DNA of 64,000 nucleotides from Vicia villosa (taxonomy: Eukaryota; Streptophyta; Magnoliopsida; Fabales; Fabaceae): positions 1 to 64,000 of the forward strand of contig NW_026706154.1 of assembly GCF_029867415.1 (NCBI RefSeq), in the 5' to 3' direction. Made by a program: the position numbers and the translations under genes. Shown in pieces: positions 20,351-32,334 of the stretch (position 1 is the first letter of the stretch; every line of letters starts with the position of its first letter). The notes beneath the pieces are model-generated. The model was not told the origin of the DNA. It saw only the letters and a list, made by a program, of their open reading frames with translations, and made no database searches.

Positions 20351-23300
20351 TGTTATACCCCAAAATTTGCCCACATATTTTTCAAGAAAACTCCAATCTG
20401 AAAATTAAGGGTCTCATATAATCATGGATTTTTATTTCAACAAATATCCTAACATATGAAACACTTAGTTTTTAGAATTTTTCTTATACAGTAATTTGGC
20501 CTGCAGTTGAATTGATTCTTACGCAAACGCCAAATACTGTTTATTACTTCACACATGCTATTTATTTATTTACAGATAAATAGTACTAACACAATTGGTA
20601 CAGAGTTAAAATCTTTTTGCAGGCGCAGAATCAGGAAACTCAGACTGTACTGGTAACAGTATATTAGTTATTTATTATGTCTGTGTTTTTTAACAAGTCA
20701 TGTAAATAACTTTCATTTTTCACATAAAACAAAAACAACAAAAAAAAGAAAATTAACTTTGACTGTTGATTTTTCACTCTAACTGCTACATCAATACCTG
20801 AACAGTCAGTTGACAGCCAAACTGCTGGCGGTACAATTCTCAGTGTTTTGTACCATCAATCAAATCAATCTTTCACAATTCAAAATTCCAAGATTTTTGT
20901 TCTAGAAGTCCTCTGAATATCACGCGATTAGCAGAGACTCAACACTGCACAAAAATCAGGTACGCTTAACTGTCTCCTACACAAACAGTCCCTAATCAGG
21001 GTTTTTCTTGTTTTTACAGGAGCAACAAGTTTTTGAGAGCTCAAATGGATTTCATACACATCCATATATCTCAAAGTACCATCATACAAATTTTCAAACT
21101 TCAATTCACTCAGACGCACCGTCAGCAGCTCAAACAGTCAACAAACGACCCGTTTGACCAAAAAAGTCAACAGACAGTCAAAAATGAAATTTTTTGTCAA
21201 AGTCCATATTTTGTCAAAGGATTCATCATTTGATCATTGGATGATCATAATTCATCAAGGAAAGATCAAAAATCAACAAAACCCTAAGATTCAAAATTAG
21301 GGTTTTTGCCTGAAAAGTCAACTCAACTTTGACTGATCATAACTCTCTCATCCTTCATCCAAAAAATTCAAACCAAAGCTTGTTTTGAAGGAAATTCAAT
21401 TATCTTTCAAATGCCATTGATCCCATGGTCATTGGATTCACCATTTGAAAAATATGATCAAAGACATTACAGGCCATTTTCAAAGTCAACAAAAAGACAC
21501 TTTTTTCAAAAGGACACACAAGGAGCTTCAAAAATCATTTTGACATGAGACCAAAGGCATTGGTTAGAGGACTCTTTGAGGTTTCCAAAAAGTGTAAGAT
21601 CTCCTTCATATGACAAAAATTGAAGGATTTACACCTTGTTGAAGTTGGCTAAATTTTGGGAAAATACATGAAATCAACATTGATTAAAATGGCATTTTTT
21701 CCAAATGGGGCCAAGTTTTCAGCATTCAAACATCATTTCCATGATGATATGGGCCTCCCACGACCAAGACTAAGCCCATACCTTTTTTTATCCATTTTTG
21801 CATGATTTTATCTTATTTTAAGATTAAAATTAAAAGGAAAATGCATGGATAAATGGTAGCTTACAATTCAAGCATGACTCATCAAAGAATCTCCATTTTT
21901 CTGCAGCCAAATGAAGTACAAGGCAAGTGCATTGAAGGAGAGCAAGACTTGGTCAAGTTTTCAAAGATTTTTAATATTTAAAAATCAAACTTTCAACAAA
22001 GCAATCAATGCTCTTAGCTTCACTTCCAAGCAGCCCTTGGCCTATAAAAGAAGTGGAATACATCAACAACAAGGGGGAACGAAATAGCAAGAGGAAGCAT
22101 AGCATAGAAACCTCAAAATTCTCACAAAAATCTCCAAACTATGTAATTTTCATTTTCATATTTCCAATCAATATCAATACAAAACAATCACTTCCAATCA
22201 TCTCTTAAAGCAACATAGAGTAAGAATAAGCTCTTTGTTTGGTCCCATGAGAGTCGTAATAAGTGTATAAAGTTTTGCATGAACATCATACTCCCTCATG
22301 CATACCACACCTAATCAGGTATCCTTTTATTTTCTATTTTATTTTAATTTCCTTACAAAATTAATTAAAATAGTTTTAAAAATCCAAAAAATACACAAAA
22401 AATATTTTTAGACTTCTAAAATAATATTTTATTTTATGATATAAAAATATTTTATTTTTCTTCAAAATTTCAATATTTTGCATAATTAATTAGTATATAT
22501 TTATATATTTGCTTCTTAATTATTCTAACCAATCAAAAAATCATAAAAAAAAATTGTTCTTTATGTTAAATATTGTTTATATATTATAAACTAATTTTGT
22601 ACATATTTTGAATAATTTTCTCTTTAAGTTTTAATTATTTGTATAATTATTTGTATAATTATGTTTTAATTAGCTTAAATCAATTTCAAATCAAATTCTA
22701 AAAATTCCAAAAAAATTAGTTTTGTTTTAAAATTAATTGACAAATATTTTGTACATATTTTAAACTTAATTTCTAGGTTTAAATTTATTTTCATCTTTTT
22801 TCTTCATTTTAATTTAATTAATTATGCATTAATTATAATTAAAATAAATCATAAAAAATCCAAAAACATGCCTTTTATTTTTCTTGCAATTTAAATTCCT
22901 AGATAAATGTATAGGATGTCAAATTCATGAAATAGGCTAGTTTACATTTCCTGCACAATCGATGTAATAGCGTAGATTTACTTTCCGCACTTTACATTTC
23001 CGCATTTTAATTTCCAGCACATATAAACTGCGTGTATGTCAAAGATAAAATTGAACCGTTAGATCACTAACTTCAAAGATAAATATCTGAATCCAATCAC
23101 AATCACACTTGCACCTCTTAAGGTAATCCCTTCTCATTCCTTTCAAAATCAAAGTCAAAATTCCACTGTTTTGAGTACAAAATCGAACCTTGCGTTTATA
23201 TCCGGTGAAAGGATAGATTTTTAAAGGAAATAGGATAAAGACCTTACAACTCAAGGTAGACCTCCTAGTTTGCTTGCTCAAATCAAAACAAACAAAATTC

Positions 23301-23799
23301 TCATACACTGTTGTTTTTTCAAAACTTTCCAAAAGACAATACTTTGTATACATCCAAACACGGGTTATTACAAAGTTAACGTTCTTTTCAAAACATCTTT
23401 CGAAAGATAAACAAGCATTTTGTATACATCCAAACACGGATCATTACAAAATTCAAATTACAAAGGTATTTGAAACCACATATGAGCAATTTCAGAGCAA
23501 TTGAAAAGTGATCGAAAAACAAGTGAGCTAAGCAAACTTAAGAGCCCATGGATAACCATGGATACAAAGGGTGCTAACACCTTCCCTTTGTATAACCTAC
23601 CCCCTTACCCAGAATTTCTTAAAGGTCTTTTTTCTGTTTCTTTTATAAACCATTCCTTAATTGGATAAAATAAAAGGTCGGTGGCGACTCTGTGAATTTT
23701 CAAAAAAATGCGAAAGCATTAAGCGACAAAAAAGAGTCAGTTCACGTATCTCTACAGATCAGAGGTATGGCCCGGAATTAAAAAAATCGGAGGTCCACA
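20351..23799 (+). mobile_element. 3' LTR of element B (3449 bp)
   Basis: It is preceded by the polypurine tract and followed by the cacac duplication (23800-23804). TATA box tataaaag at 22043-22050. Two-hairpin module at 23546-23593. Nearly identical to the 5' LTR. Confidence 0.96.
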
Positions 23800-23804
23800 C
23801 ACAC

Positions 23805-24056
23805 ACACAACACAGATTTTCAAAAAGGTTCCCGTGGAGTACCACAGATATGAGGGGTGCTTTAAACCTTCCCCTCATATAATCAACACCCGAACCTGAG
23901 TTCTCTTTCTTGTTTTTTTTCAAAAAACAAAACTTTGGGTTTTACGTTCTTTTCCCTTTTCCTTTGAAAAAATAAAGCGCGGTGGCGATTTCAGAACGGA
24001 ATATTGATTCGAGTAAATACCATGGCTTCGATATCAGATTTTCCCTGCTACAGGAT
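23805..24056 (+). mobile_element. Right part of LTR H
   Basis: It continues the sequence interrupted by B. It carries the two-hairpin module: gtgg 23834-23837/ccac 23842-23845, and atatgagggg 23848-23857/cccctcatat 23871-23880. It then has a gcggtggcga string near 23980, like the ends of other Ogre LTRs, and a possible LTR terminus at ctaca near 24052. No primer-binding site follows, so the junction is probably not an original LTR/interior border. Confidence 0.6.
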
Positions 24057-24413
24057 GAAAATAGAATTCTCATCATAACTTTTGGCTTAGAACCTTGTAG
24101 AGCTGTGTGGACCCTAAGGTAGGGAAACCCACTGAGATTAGTATCTCATCCCATTCCAATTATTATTTTGCAGGTGATTCTTCTTAGGATAAGGGAAAAG
24201 GTAAATCGGTATGATGATGGACGTGATAGATGTTTCATGATGCTTTCGTTGTGGATCTTTTGTTTTGTAGCTATCTATGCTTATGTATTTTGACTTTACT
24301 AGTGTTGTAATGAATACATAACTTATGGCCGTTTAGGCGTATTGAATGTTTCAGTATCATCTTTTGGCTATGTAATACATTATTCTAGACATATGTTTTG
24401 CATGGTTATTACA
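24057..24413. other. Unassigned non-coding segment
   Basis: I see no ORF, repeat or family motif here. It ends abruptly at 24413, where the remnant of element C's 5' LTR begins. Confidence 0.4.
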
Positions 24414-24485
24414 CTGCGAGTAACCAAATCATATTTATTATAGTTTGGAAGACTAGCGGTTGTTTACCGGAAATCACCGTAAACA
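24414..24485 (+). mobile_element. 72-bp remnant of element C 5' LTR
   Basis: These bases are identical by eye to the last 72 of the C 3' LTR (42862-42933). The preceding sequence does not match the 3' LTR, so about 880 bp of the 5' LTR is missing. Confidence 0.85.
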
Positions 24486-24488
24486 AAT

Positions 24489-24506
24489 TGGCACGCCCAG
24501 TGGGAC
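24489..24506 (+). other. Primer-binding site of element C
   Basis: tggcacgcccagtgggac lies three bases after the LTR end. It begins with TGG, the complement of tRNA CCA ends, and has the position and form of a PBS. I did not identify the priming tRNA; it differs from the PBS of element D. Confidence 0.75.
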
Positions 24507-24569
24507 AGTGTCAAACAGATTGTTATTAATCGATTGTTTTGTTTTGTCTAGAAAATATCAAGACCTTGT

Positions 24570-27407
24570 ATGAACCTTAGGAACGGTAAATTAACAAACA
24601 GTGCACAACCGATTCCCAAACGAAGGTACAACAAGAGAATGGTCGTTACGGCCAGTGCAGGGGGAGATCAAGATCCCCCACAAGGGTCAGGAACCGGAGC
24701 GGCAAATTCCACGCATGTTTCGACTTCTACTCAAAGAGCGCAAGAGATACCGGCTCCGACTGGATCAAGACCCATGGATATTTCTCAGGCTATACCTGAA
24801 AATAATACATCAACGACAGGGACTAATCCAGTTTCAATATCGGCTACCGCGCCCTCGTCTTCGAATGCTGGCGGAATGCAATTTGCTTCGACAAATGCTG
24901 GAAATCAGTTATTTACCCCAGGATCATCCGCGTTCGAATGGAGAACAAACAGTCAATATGGCATTCCAAATCCATACATGACAGGTACACGGGGGGCAGG
25001 ACCCACATACACTACAAATCCCACAGGGTTTTCGCCAAATGTTGGTTCAGTAGGACGAAGCGCACAAAACACTGGCTTCTCCGCCCAAATACCCAATTTT
25101 ACGACAAGCAATCAAGCAACATTCCGACAAGAGATGGACGCAAGTAATCACGATATGTTAGGAACCCTGGCCAGAGAATTATCGTCAATCTTAAATCCTT
25201 TAGCAACAAATATTGCTAATACTAATCGGGAGAATGTGGAAACTTTTCAAAAGATATCATCCCAAATGAATCGAATGGCAGAATTTATGGGTGTTCCACA
25301 ACCCAGACGGAGAAATAACCAATCCTCTTATCGAGAAGGAGACCCCATTCTGGAACGCATCCAAAATACAGTGCCTCCGCCTGCCGCAACCACTGCTGCC
25401 GTAATTCCTCCACAGAGAACAACAACGGTCGAAAGGAATCGGGTAATAGATTTAGAGCCTTCGAACCGAAGAACTATCCCCGTTCAGCAAGAGTTTGAGG
25501 AGGAAAGGCCCAGATTAAAGGTAGTAGGTAGGGACGAACACCCAGACGAAGTAGTTCAGAGAGTTAGGAGAGAAAACCTAGCCACAGAAAATAACCTAAC
25601 TGCCATGATAGAGAGGGTTATAGCCAATAATGGCCTCAGTACTGGACTTCGACGTCCAAATTATACATCTCCCATAGCAGATTATATCATGCAAACAGAG
25701 TTGCCAAGGGGCACCAAAGTGCCAAAATTTACTAAGTTTTCAGGGGACACGAATGAATCAACAGTAGAACATATTCCCAGGTATCTGACAGAAGCCGGAG
25801 ACTTAGCAGGGAATGAGGATTTAAGGATTAAATACTTCCCTAGTTCGCTAACAAAAAATGCGTTTGTTTGGTTTACTACTTTACCTCCAAATTCTATAGA
25901 TGCATGGGCCCACTTGGAGAGATTATTCCATGAACAATTTTACATGGGTCAAACCAAGATAAGTTTGAAAGAACTGGCTAGCGTCAAAAGGAAATTCTCG
26001 GAGTCTATTGACGATTACTTAAACAGGTTCTGTTTGTTGAAATCAAGATGCTTCACGACTGTCACGGAGCATGAATTAGTCGAAATGGCTGCAGGTGGCC
26101 TAGAATATTCAATTCGAAAGAAACTGGATACTCAATACCTGAGAGATATGGCCCAGTTGGCAGATAGAGTTCGACAAGTCGAACATTTAAAAGCAGAAAA
26201 GGCCAGAGCTAATAAGAGTTATAAGAAGGAACGAGTAGCATACGTCGAAGCAGACGAAGTTGATGGCGAACCCCTCGAAAACGCATGCGACATGGAAGAA
26301 GTCGAAATAGATCTCGCCAAGTTAAAGGAAGCGGCACCCTATGCTTGCAAATTACTTACCCCTTCTAATGGAAGGAATCCAGTAGATAATGATAAAAGTG
26401 ATAGATTTCCCAAGAAAACTTATACGTTTGATGTCACTAAGTGTGACGAAATATTTGATTTATTGGTAAAGGATGGCCAAATGATAGTGCCCCCAAATTC
26501 TAAAATTCCTCCGTTGGAACAACGGAAGAAGAGAGGTTTTTGTAAATATCATGGTTTCCTAGGCCACAAAACCTCACAATGTTTTCTTTTCAGGGATCTA
26601 ATCCAGAATGCTACCAAGGACGGACGTTTGAAATTCGCTGACAAAAGTAAGAACCCTATGAAGGTTGACGCCGATCCTTTGAACGTGGCTGACACTAATT
26701 TGTGTGAACCATTTGATGTCAACATGGTGGAAGTGTCTGAAATTCATGCTGCTGGATCAAAGACAGTTTCAGATGGAAAGCAGGCTACTAAAAGCCTAAG
26801 TGATAATCCGATCCTCAATACTGACGTTGAAGGATCCTTCGATGCTGGAATGACTGAAGATCCGAAAGGAGAAACAAGTGAGTCCACTGAAGACCTCACG
26901 ATTAAGCTTCAACAGATACAGATTTTGGAAGTCCCTCCGGCGGTTGTTAACATGGTCAATGCTAGACGTCCCTTATCTGAAATCGAAGAACTAGAAAAAT
27001 GGTTGATATGGGAGAAAGCAAACCTTGAGATTCCGCCAAGGGGAAACAGTTTGAAGGATTATCTTTGGAATTGCCATATAAAGAATGGTGGAAAAGAGAT
27101 GATGTGCCCAAGATGTTCAATTATGACAAGTCGGAGGATCCAGGCCAATTTCGAGAGGGCTTTGCGAGAAAGGTTAGAGCAACCTTGGAGAGGAGGAAAC
27201 CTATTGTTGAAAGTGTACCCAAGGTCTGAAGAAAGCTTGGTTGGGTTTTTGGTTAGCTGCCATAGTGACAATTCTGAAGTCGCGCTATGCCCTAGATGTG
27301 GTGCAGTCTATGACGAATTGCTGGCAGGATCATTCGAAAGGGCGTATCTTTACATGAGCCGGGAGACTCAGGGGCTTCGTCCTAACTTATTTGGGTTTGA
27401 TAATTGA
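24570..27407 (+). CDS. gag of element C
   Basis: This 945-codon ORF starts at the first good ATG after the PBS. Residues 1-330 are low-complexity, rich in Ser, Thr, Asn and Gln. A retrotransposon gag (capsid) domain lies at about 390-540. A CHHC zinc knuckle (C-x2-YH-x4-H-x4-C type) is near residues 658-672. The C-terminal 150 residues hold two similar modules, each with a CPRC motif (near 845 and 906) followed by a helix containing FERA. The TGA at 27405-27407 falls inside a frame that remains coding afterwards, so the original gag-protease frame was longer. The protein would form the virus-like particle in the cytoplasm. Confidence 0.88.
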   Translation: MNLRNGKLTNSAQPIPKRRYNKRMVVTASAGGDQDPPQGSGTGAANSTHVSTSTQRAQEIPAPTGSRPMDISQAIPENNTSTTGTNPVSISATAPSSSNAGGMQFASTNAGNQLFTPGSSAFEWRTNSQYGIPNPYMTGTRGAGPTYTTNPTGFSPNVGSVGRSAQNTGFSAQIPNFTTSNQATFRQEMDASNHDMLGTLARELSSILNPLATNIANTNRENVETFQKISSQMNRMAEFMGVPQPRRRNNQSSYREGDPILERIQNTVPPPAATTAAVIPPQRTTTVERNRVIDLEPSNRRTIPVQQEFEEERPRLKVVGRDEHPDEVVQRVRRENLATENNLTAMIERVIANNGLSTGLRRPNYTSPIADYIMQTELPRGTKVPKFTKFSGDTNESTVEHIPRYLTEAGDLAGNEDLRIKYFPSSLTKNAFVWFTTLPPNSIDAWAHLERLFHEQFYMGQTKISLKELASVKRKFSESIDDYLNRFCLLKSRCFTTVTEHELVEMAAGGLEYSIRKKLDTQYLRDMAQLADRVRQVEHLKAEKARANKSYKKERVAYVEADEVDGEPLENACDMEEVEIDLAKLKEAAPYACKLLTPSNGRNPVDNDKSDRFPKKTYTFDVTKCDEIFDLLVKDGQMIVPPNSKIPPLEQRKKRGFCKYHGFLGHKTSQCFLFRDLIQNATKDGRLKFADKSKNPMKVDADPLNVADTNLCEPFDVNMVEVSEIHAAGSKTVSDGKQATKSLSDNPILNTDVEGSFDAGMTEDPKGETSESTEDLTIKLQQIQILEVPPAVVNMVNARRPLSEIEELEKWLIWEKANLEIPPRGNSLKDYLWNCHIKNGGKEMMCPRCSIMTSRRIQANFERALRERLEQPWRGGNLLLKVYPRSEESLVGFLVSCHSDNSEVALCPRCGAVYDELLAGSFERAYLYMSRETQGLRPNLFGFDN

Positions 27408-28706
27408 ACCCCATCAAGAAGGCCTGACAGCCCACACCCTAGAGCTCGAAGAGTTACATTCAAGGTTCCTGCAAACATACCCAAGGATAGATGGGTGCAA
27501 GCTGGTGCCAGAACCAACAAATGGCGAAGTTGGGACCAAGGAGGAAGAACTGCAATGGCATATAGAAAGCAATTCCAGACTTCCAATCGAGAGATGTATA
27601 GGTTGGAAAACTACAAAGGTAAGAACCCTATGTCTAGATCCCAATGGAGAAGGCATCAGAGAATGAAGAAAGCCCAAAGGGAAGTCAAACCAAGGGAGAT
27701 TGGAGAGACAAGTAGCAATCAAATCCCAATGCAGGGGGCAAGGACAAGTAAACCTCCGCTTGAGCGCAAGTTATTCGATTCTGAAAATAAGAAAGAAGAG
27801 GAAAGGGCTCATTCCAACCTTTGGAAAGAAGATGATAGAATGACAAATGATTTTGACTATGATGGAGTATCATCTATAAACATGAACTGCAATGTGGTAT
27901 CTGTACTCCCTCATGAGTTTAATCAAGAAACTGAAGTAGAAGACTGTGAATAAGCCGACGTCGAAGAGATGGCGAAACACAGACTTGTGTGTTACTACGT
28001 GTTGAACAATGGCGCAGTCGAAGAGCAGAATGCCTTCTTCGAAAGACCTGATGAAGGTATGCGAAACCATTTGAAGCCACTCTAGATAAGGGCTAAGATC
28101 GAAAATGTTGGAATTAATAAAGTCCTGGTAGATGGAGGGGCAGCAGTGAACCTAATGCCCCAATACATGCTGAAAAGAATAGGTATGTTCGATACTGATA
28201 TAAGGCCACATAATATGGTTTTGTCTAACTATGAAGGCAAAATAGGGCAAACCTTGGGGGTTGTCCAAGTGAATCTCACGGTGGGATCAGTCACAAGGCC
28301 AACTATGTTTATGGTCATACCTGCGAAAGCAAATTATAATCTCTTGCTCAGAAGGGAATGGATCCATGGCGTTGCTGTTGTGCCTTCGACAATGCATCAA
28401 AGGTTAACTATCTAGAGAGAAGATGGCATAGTAGAGAATATTGAGGGAGATCAGAGTTACTACATGGCTGAAGTTAACCAGGTTAATAAGACTAACTTCG
28501 ATAGAAACCTGGCAAACATAGGACCTTGCCACGCTGCGGAAGACATATACACCCCAAACAAGAATGCATTGTATTACTTGTCTTTGCACACAAATGGTTT
28601 CCAATGGAACAGGGAAATAATGGATGGCCCAGAAGATACCCCACCAACGGAGCATTATCCAACAATACGGCCAACAGGCTGGGATGACGAAGTTGATGAT
28701 GTTTGA
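27408..28706 (+). pseudogene. gag-protease link and protease of element C, broken
   Basis: The gag frame continues past TGA 27407 with a basic, Arg-rich stretch and further coding sequence. It is interrupted by TAA near 27953, TAG near 28085 and TAG near 28415. The aspartic protease active site reads VDGGAAVN (around 28128), a DGG variant of the DSG/DTG motif. The frame is lost at about 28680-28706, where coding moves one frame over into the RT part. These breaks make the polyprotein non-functional. Confidence 0.8.
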
Positions 28707-31404
28707 GTCATCATTTTTCGAAAAGATTTCGGCTTATGTAGCCGAGAATAAAATAAAGACGGCTCTCGAAGCCGAATTGACAAACATGTTGTTTAATGAA
28801 GGTCTAAAAAAGGAAGAGGCTCCAGATTTGGGGATAGATACGATCCCTCACCTGCCTGAAGATTCAGTCCAAGTCAAAGAGATTTCAGGAGAAGAGATAG
28901 GTCAAAGATTGGATGCAATCTACGACGAAGAACATTTGGGATTCGAGAAGGACCCAATGGTATCAAATATCAAAATGTTAGCCCAAGATCCACTCGAAGA
29001 AGTAAATCTCGGAGACAGAGATCAAAAGAGGGTAACATACGTCAGTGCGAAACTAGAGCCAACACTGAAGTCAAAAGTGGTTGCGTTGTTGAAGAAGAAC
29101 AAAGATTTCTTTGCATGGGATTACAATGAGATGCCTGGTTTAGGGCGCGATTTGGTCGAATTGAAGTTACCCATAAAGGAGGGAAAAAAGCCCATCAAGC
29201 AAACTCCTAGAAGGTTCGCACTAGAAATTCATTCGAAGATTAAAGCAGAAGTCAAAAGACTCCTACGGTGTAAGTTCATCAGAACCACAAGGTATGTCGA
29301 ATGGATTGCTAATATTGTACCGGTTATTAAAAAGAATGGTTCATTAAGAGTATGCATAGATTTTCGTGATCTAAATGCAGCAACTCCTAAGGATGAATAT
29401 CCCATGCCTGTGGCAGAAATGCTAGTGGATTCAGCCGCAGGTTTCGAATATCTGAGTATGTTGGATGGATACTCTGGTTATAATCAGATTTTCATTGCAG
29501 AAGAAGATGTGTCTAAAACAGCTTTTCATTGCCCAGGGGCAATAGGCACCTATGAGTGGGTTGCAATGCCTTTCGGTTTAAAGAATGCTGGGGCAACCTA
29601 CCAGAGAGCAATGAATTCTATATTTCATGATTTTATAGAAACGTTCATGCAAGTATACATAGATGACATCGTTGTTAAATCTGTCTCAGATTACGATCAT
29701 CTCGATCATCTAAGCCAATCATTCGAAAGAATGAGAAAACATGGCTTAAAGATGAATCCCCTCAAATGTGCTTTCTTTGTGCAAGCTGGAGATTTCCTGG
29801 GCTTCGTGGTTCATAAAAAGGGGATAGAAATTAATCAGAATAAGACGAAGGCTATTATGGAAACCAAGCCTCCATCCACGGAGAAAGAATTGCAGTCCTT
29901 GCTGGGGAAGATAAACTTCTTAAGAAGGTTCATCTCTAATCTGAGTGGACGCACGCAAGCCTTCTCCCCTCTACTTCGTCTAAGGGAAGGGAAGTTCGAA
30001 TGGCATGTCGAACATCAAGAAGCTTTTGATAAAATCAAACAATACTTGATCCATCCACCAATCTTATCTCCCCCGAATGGGAAGAAGCACATGCGCCTGT
30101 ATATTTCAGCTTCAGATAATACAATAGGCAGTATGTTAGTACAAGAAGATGAAAATGGCATCTAAAGAGCCATTTATTATTTAAGTAGAGTACTCAATGA
30201 TGCAGAGACTAGGTATAGCGCAATAGAAAAACTCTGCCTTTGTTTATATTTCTCTTGTATCAAACTCAAGTATTATATAAAGCCAGTTGATGTTTATGTT
30301 TCGTCTCATTGTGATGTTATCAAACATATGTTATCAAAGCCAATACTGCACAGTCGAATTGGAAAATGGGCTTTAGCCCTTACTGAGTACTCACTGATAT
30401 TTCAGCCTCTCAAGGCAATGAAAGGTCAGATTGTATCAGATTTCATTGTTGACCATGCAGTGGTTGAGAACCCTCAACAATATGTAAACTTGAAGCCTTG
30501 GAAGCTATACTTCGATGGTTCGACTCATAGAGAAGGAACTGGTGTTGGAATATTGATAATTTCTCCTGATGGAATTCCAACAAAGCTCAAGTACAAGATT
30601 GAAGGTCCTTTATGCTCCAACAATGAAGCTGAATATGAAGCACTAATTGCTGGACTTGAAGCTTTGTTAGAATTGGGGGCAACCAGAGTCGAAATTAAAG
30701 GAGACTCCAAAGGATCAGTATTCACTGGGCGGAAAATGCAAGACTTCGCCAAAGAAATGGGTTTCAAATTATTCACTTCTACACCTTACTATGCTCAGGC
30801 AAATGGACAAGTCGAAGCAGCAAACAAAATAATAATCGGTCTCATAAAGAAACATGTGGGAAAAAAGCCTAAGAGTTGGCACAAAACCTTGGACCAAGCG
30901 CTTTGGGCTTGTCGAACATCTCCAAAAGAAGCTACAAACACTACGCCATTCCAATTGACATTTGGGCATGACGCAGTACTCCCAGTTGAGATATATTTGC
31001 AGTCAGTTCGGATACAAAGACAAGCAGAAATCCCTCCTAACATGTATTGGGAATTGATGATGAATGAATTAGTAGACCTGGACGAAGACAGACTTCGAGC
31101 ATTGGAGATGATAAAAAGACAAAAAGAAAGAGTGTCCAGAGCATACAACAAAAAGGTGAAAGGTAAAACTTTTAGCAATAATGACTTAGTTTGGAAAGTT
31201 ATATTACCCATAGATCGAAGGAATCAAGCACTTGGTAAATGGTCCCCACACTGCTAGGGACCCTTTCGAATCTTGAAAGTATTTTCGAATAACGCTTACG
31301 AGATAGAAGAGTTAGCGGAAGATCGCAGGATTTTGAGAGTAAACGGGAAGTATCTGAAGAGATACAAACCAAGCATGCATGAAGTGAAGATTGCAAAAAC
31401 GTAG
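28690..31404 (+). pseudogene. pol of element C (RT, RNases H, truncated integrase)
   Basis: The RT is nearly complete, with the PMPFGLKNAGATYQ-type motif and active site YIDD near 29655. It is followed by a gypsy RNase H with an in-frame TAA at about 30163. A second RNase H starts near 30495 ([15 protein letters not shown]) but is cut at its catalytic GDS. The frame passes directly into the middle of the integrase near 30715, after the second catalytic Asp. The end of the second RNase H, the HHCC domain and two of the three catalytic residues are therefore deleted in frame. A further TAG lies at 31255-31257; coding similarity goes on to TAG about 31402. The dual RNase H assigns C to the Tat lineage. 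Confidence 0.88.
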
Positions 31405-31632
31405 ATATCAGAGTATACTACATAAGCCAAGATGGTTGAACTAACACCAAAATGGCTTTGTTATCCGAATAAGCATGTATAGCAAAAAATTAAAAGAAGA
31501 AGACGAGTAAATTTCAAAATATCTTCCATAAATATTAAGAGGATACATTCGTGACAGGAGGTTTGGTGTCCAAAACATGGAAGATTACAAAAAAGAAACT
31601 AAAGCGAATAAAAACCTAAACCAAAACACCTC
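31405..31632. other. Short spacer after pol of element C
   Basis: No gene. It separates the end of the sense pol from the convergent end of the second antisense gene. Confidence 0.5.
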
Positions 31633-31693
31633 CTAGTTGATCCTCTGGTCTAAACCTTCCAAAGACAGCAGGGGCAAGCTCTCCGCCTCGAAC
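31633..31693 (-). pseudogene. C-terminal piece of antisense gene 2 of element C
   Basis: This piece is separated from its main part (36377-37047) by the solo LTR. Reading across the duplicated ATATT, the minus-strand frame continues here for about 19 codons to a stop at 31633-31635. This confirms that the LTR inserted inside the gene. Confidence 0.7.
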
Positions 31694-31698
31694 ATATT
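31694..31698. repeat. Target-site duplication of the solo LTR, left copy
   Basis: atatt, repeated at 36377-36381 directly after the LTR end. Confidence 0.9.
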
Positions 31699-32231
31699 TG
31701 TTATACCCCAAAATTTGCCCGCATCATTTTTCAAGAAAACTCGAATCTGAAAATTAAAAGTCTCATATAATCATGGATTTTTATTTCAACAAAGATCCTG
31801 ATATATGAAATACTTAGTTTTTAGAATTCTTCTTATACAGTAATTTGGCTTGCAGTTGAATTTATTCTTACGCAAACGCCAAATGCTGTTTATTACTTCA
31901 CACATGCTATTTATTTATTTACAGATAAATAGTACTGACACAATTGGTACAGAGTTAAATCTTTTTGCAGGCGCAGAATCAGGAAACTCAGACTGTACTG
32001 GTAACAAGTAGATTATTATTATCTTTTGTTTCCCACTAATTTTTGTACTATATTCCATTATTTTCAAAAATCTTTTCAAATCTCTTTTTCAAAAATCAAA
32101 TCCTAACTTTATTCTCCACATCTCTCTTTTTCCCAACACTATCATACACTATCTTTCAAATATTACTTCCACTCAAATTTTCCTTTTGTACGGAATCACA
32201 TCATTCCCCAACGTCTCTATCCTTCTTTCCA

Positions 32232-32241
32232 TTATATAAAT
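32232..32241 (+). promoter_or_regulatory. TATA box upstream of the 55-codon ORF
   Basis: ttatataaat lies about 95 bases before the ATG at 32335, with a T/C-rich stretch between them, as in plant core promoters. Confidence 0.6.
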
Positions 32242-32334
32242 ACCTCTCATTTTTTCATAAAAATCTCACATCAAATTCAAATTCATCTCTCAAATTTCCA
32301 CTTCATAATCCATCCTTTCTTCTTCCCCGACAAA

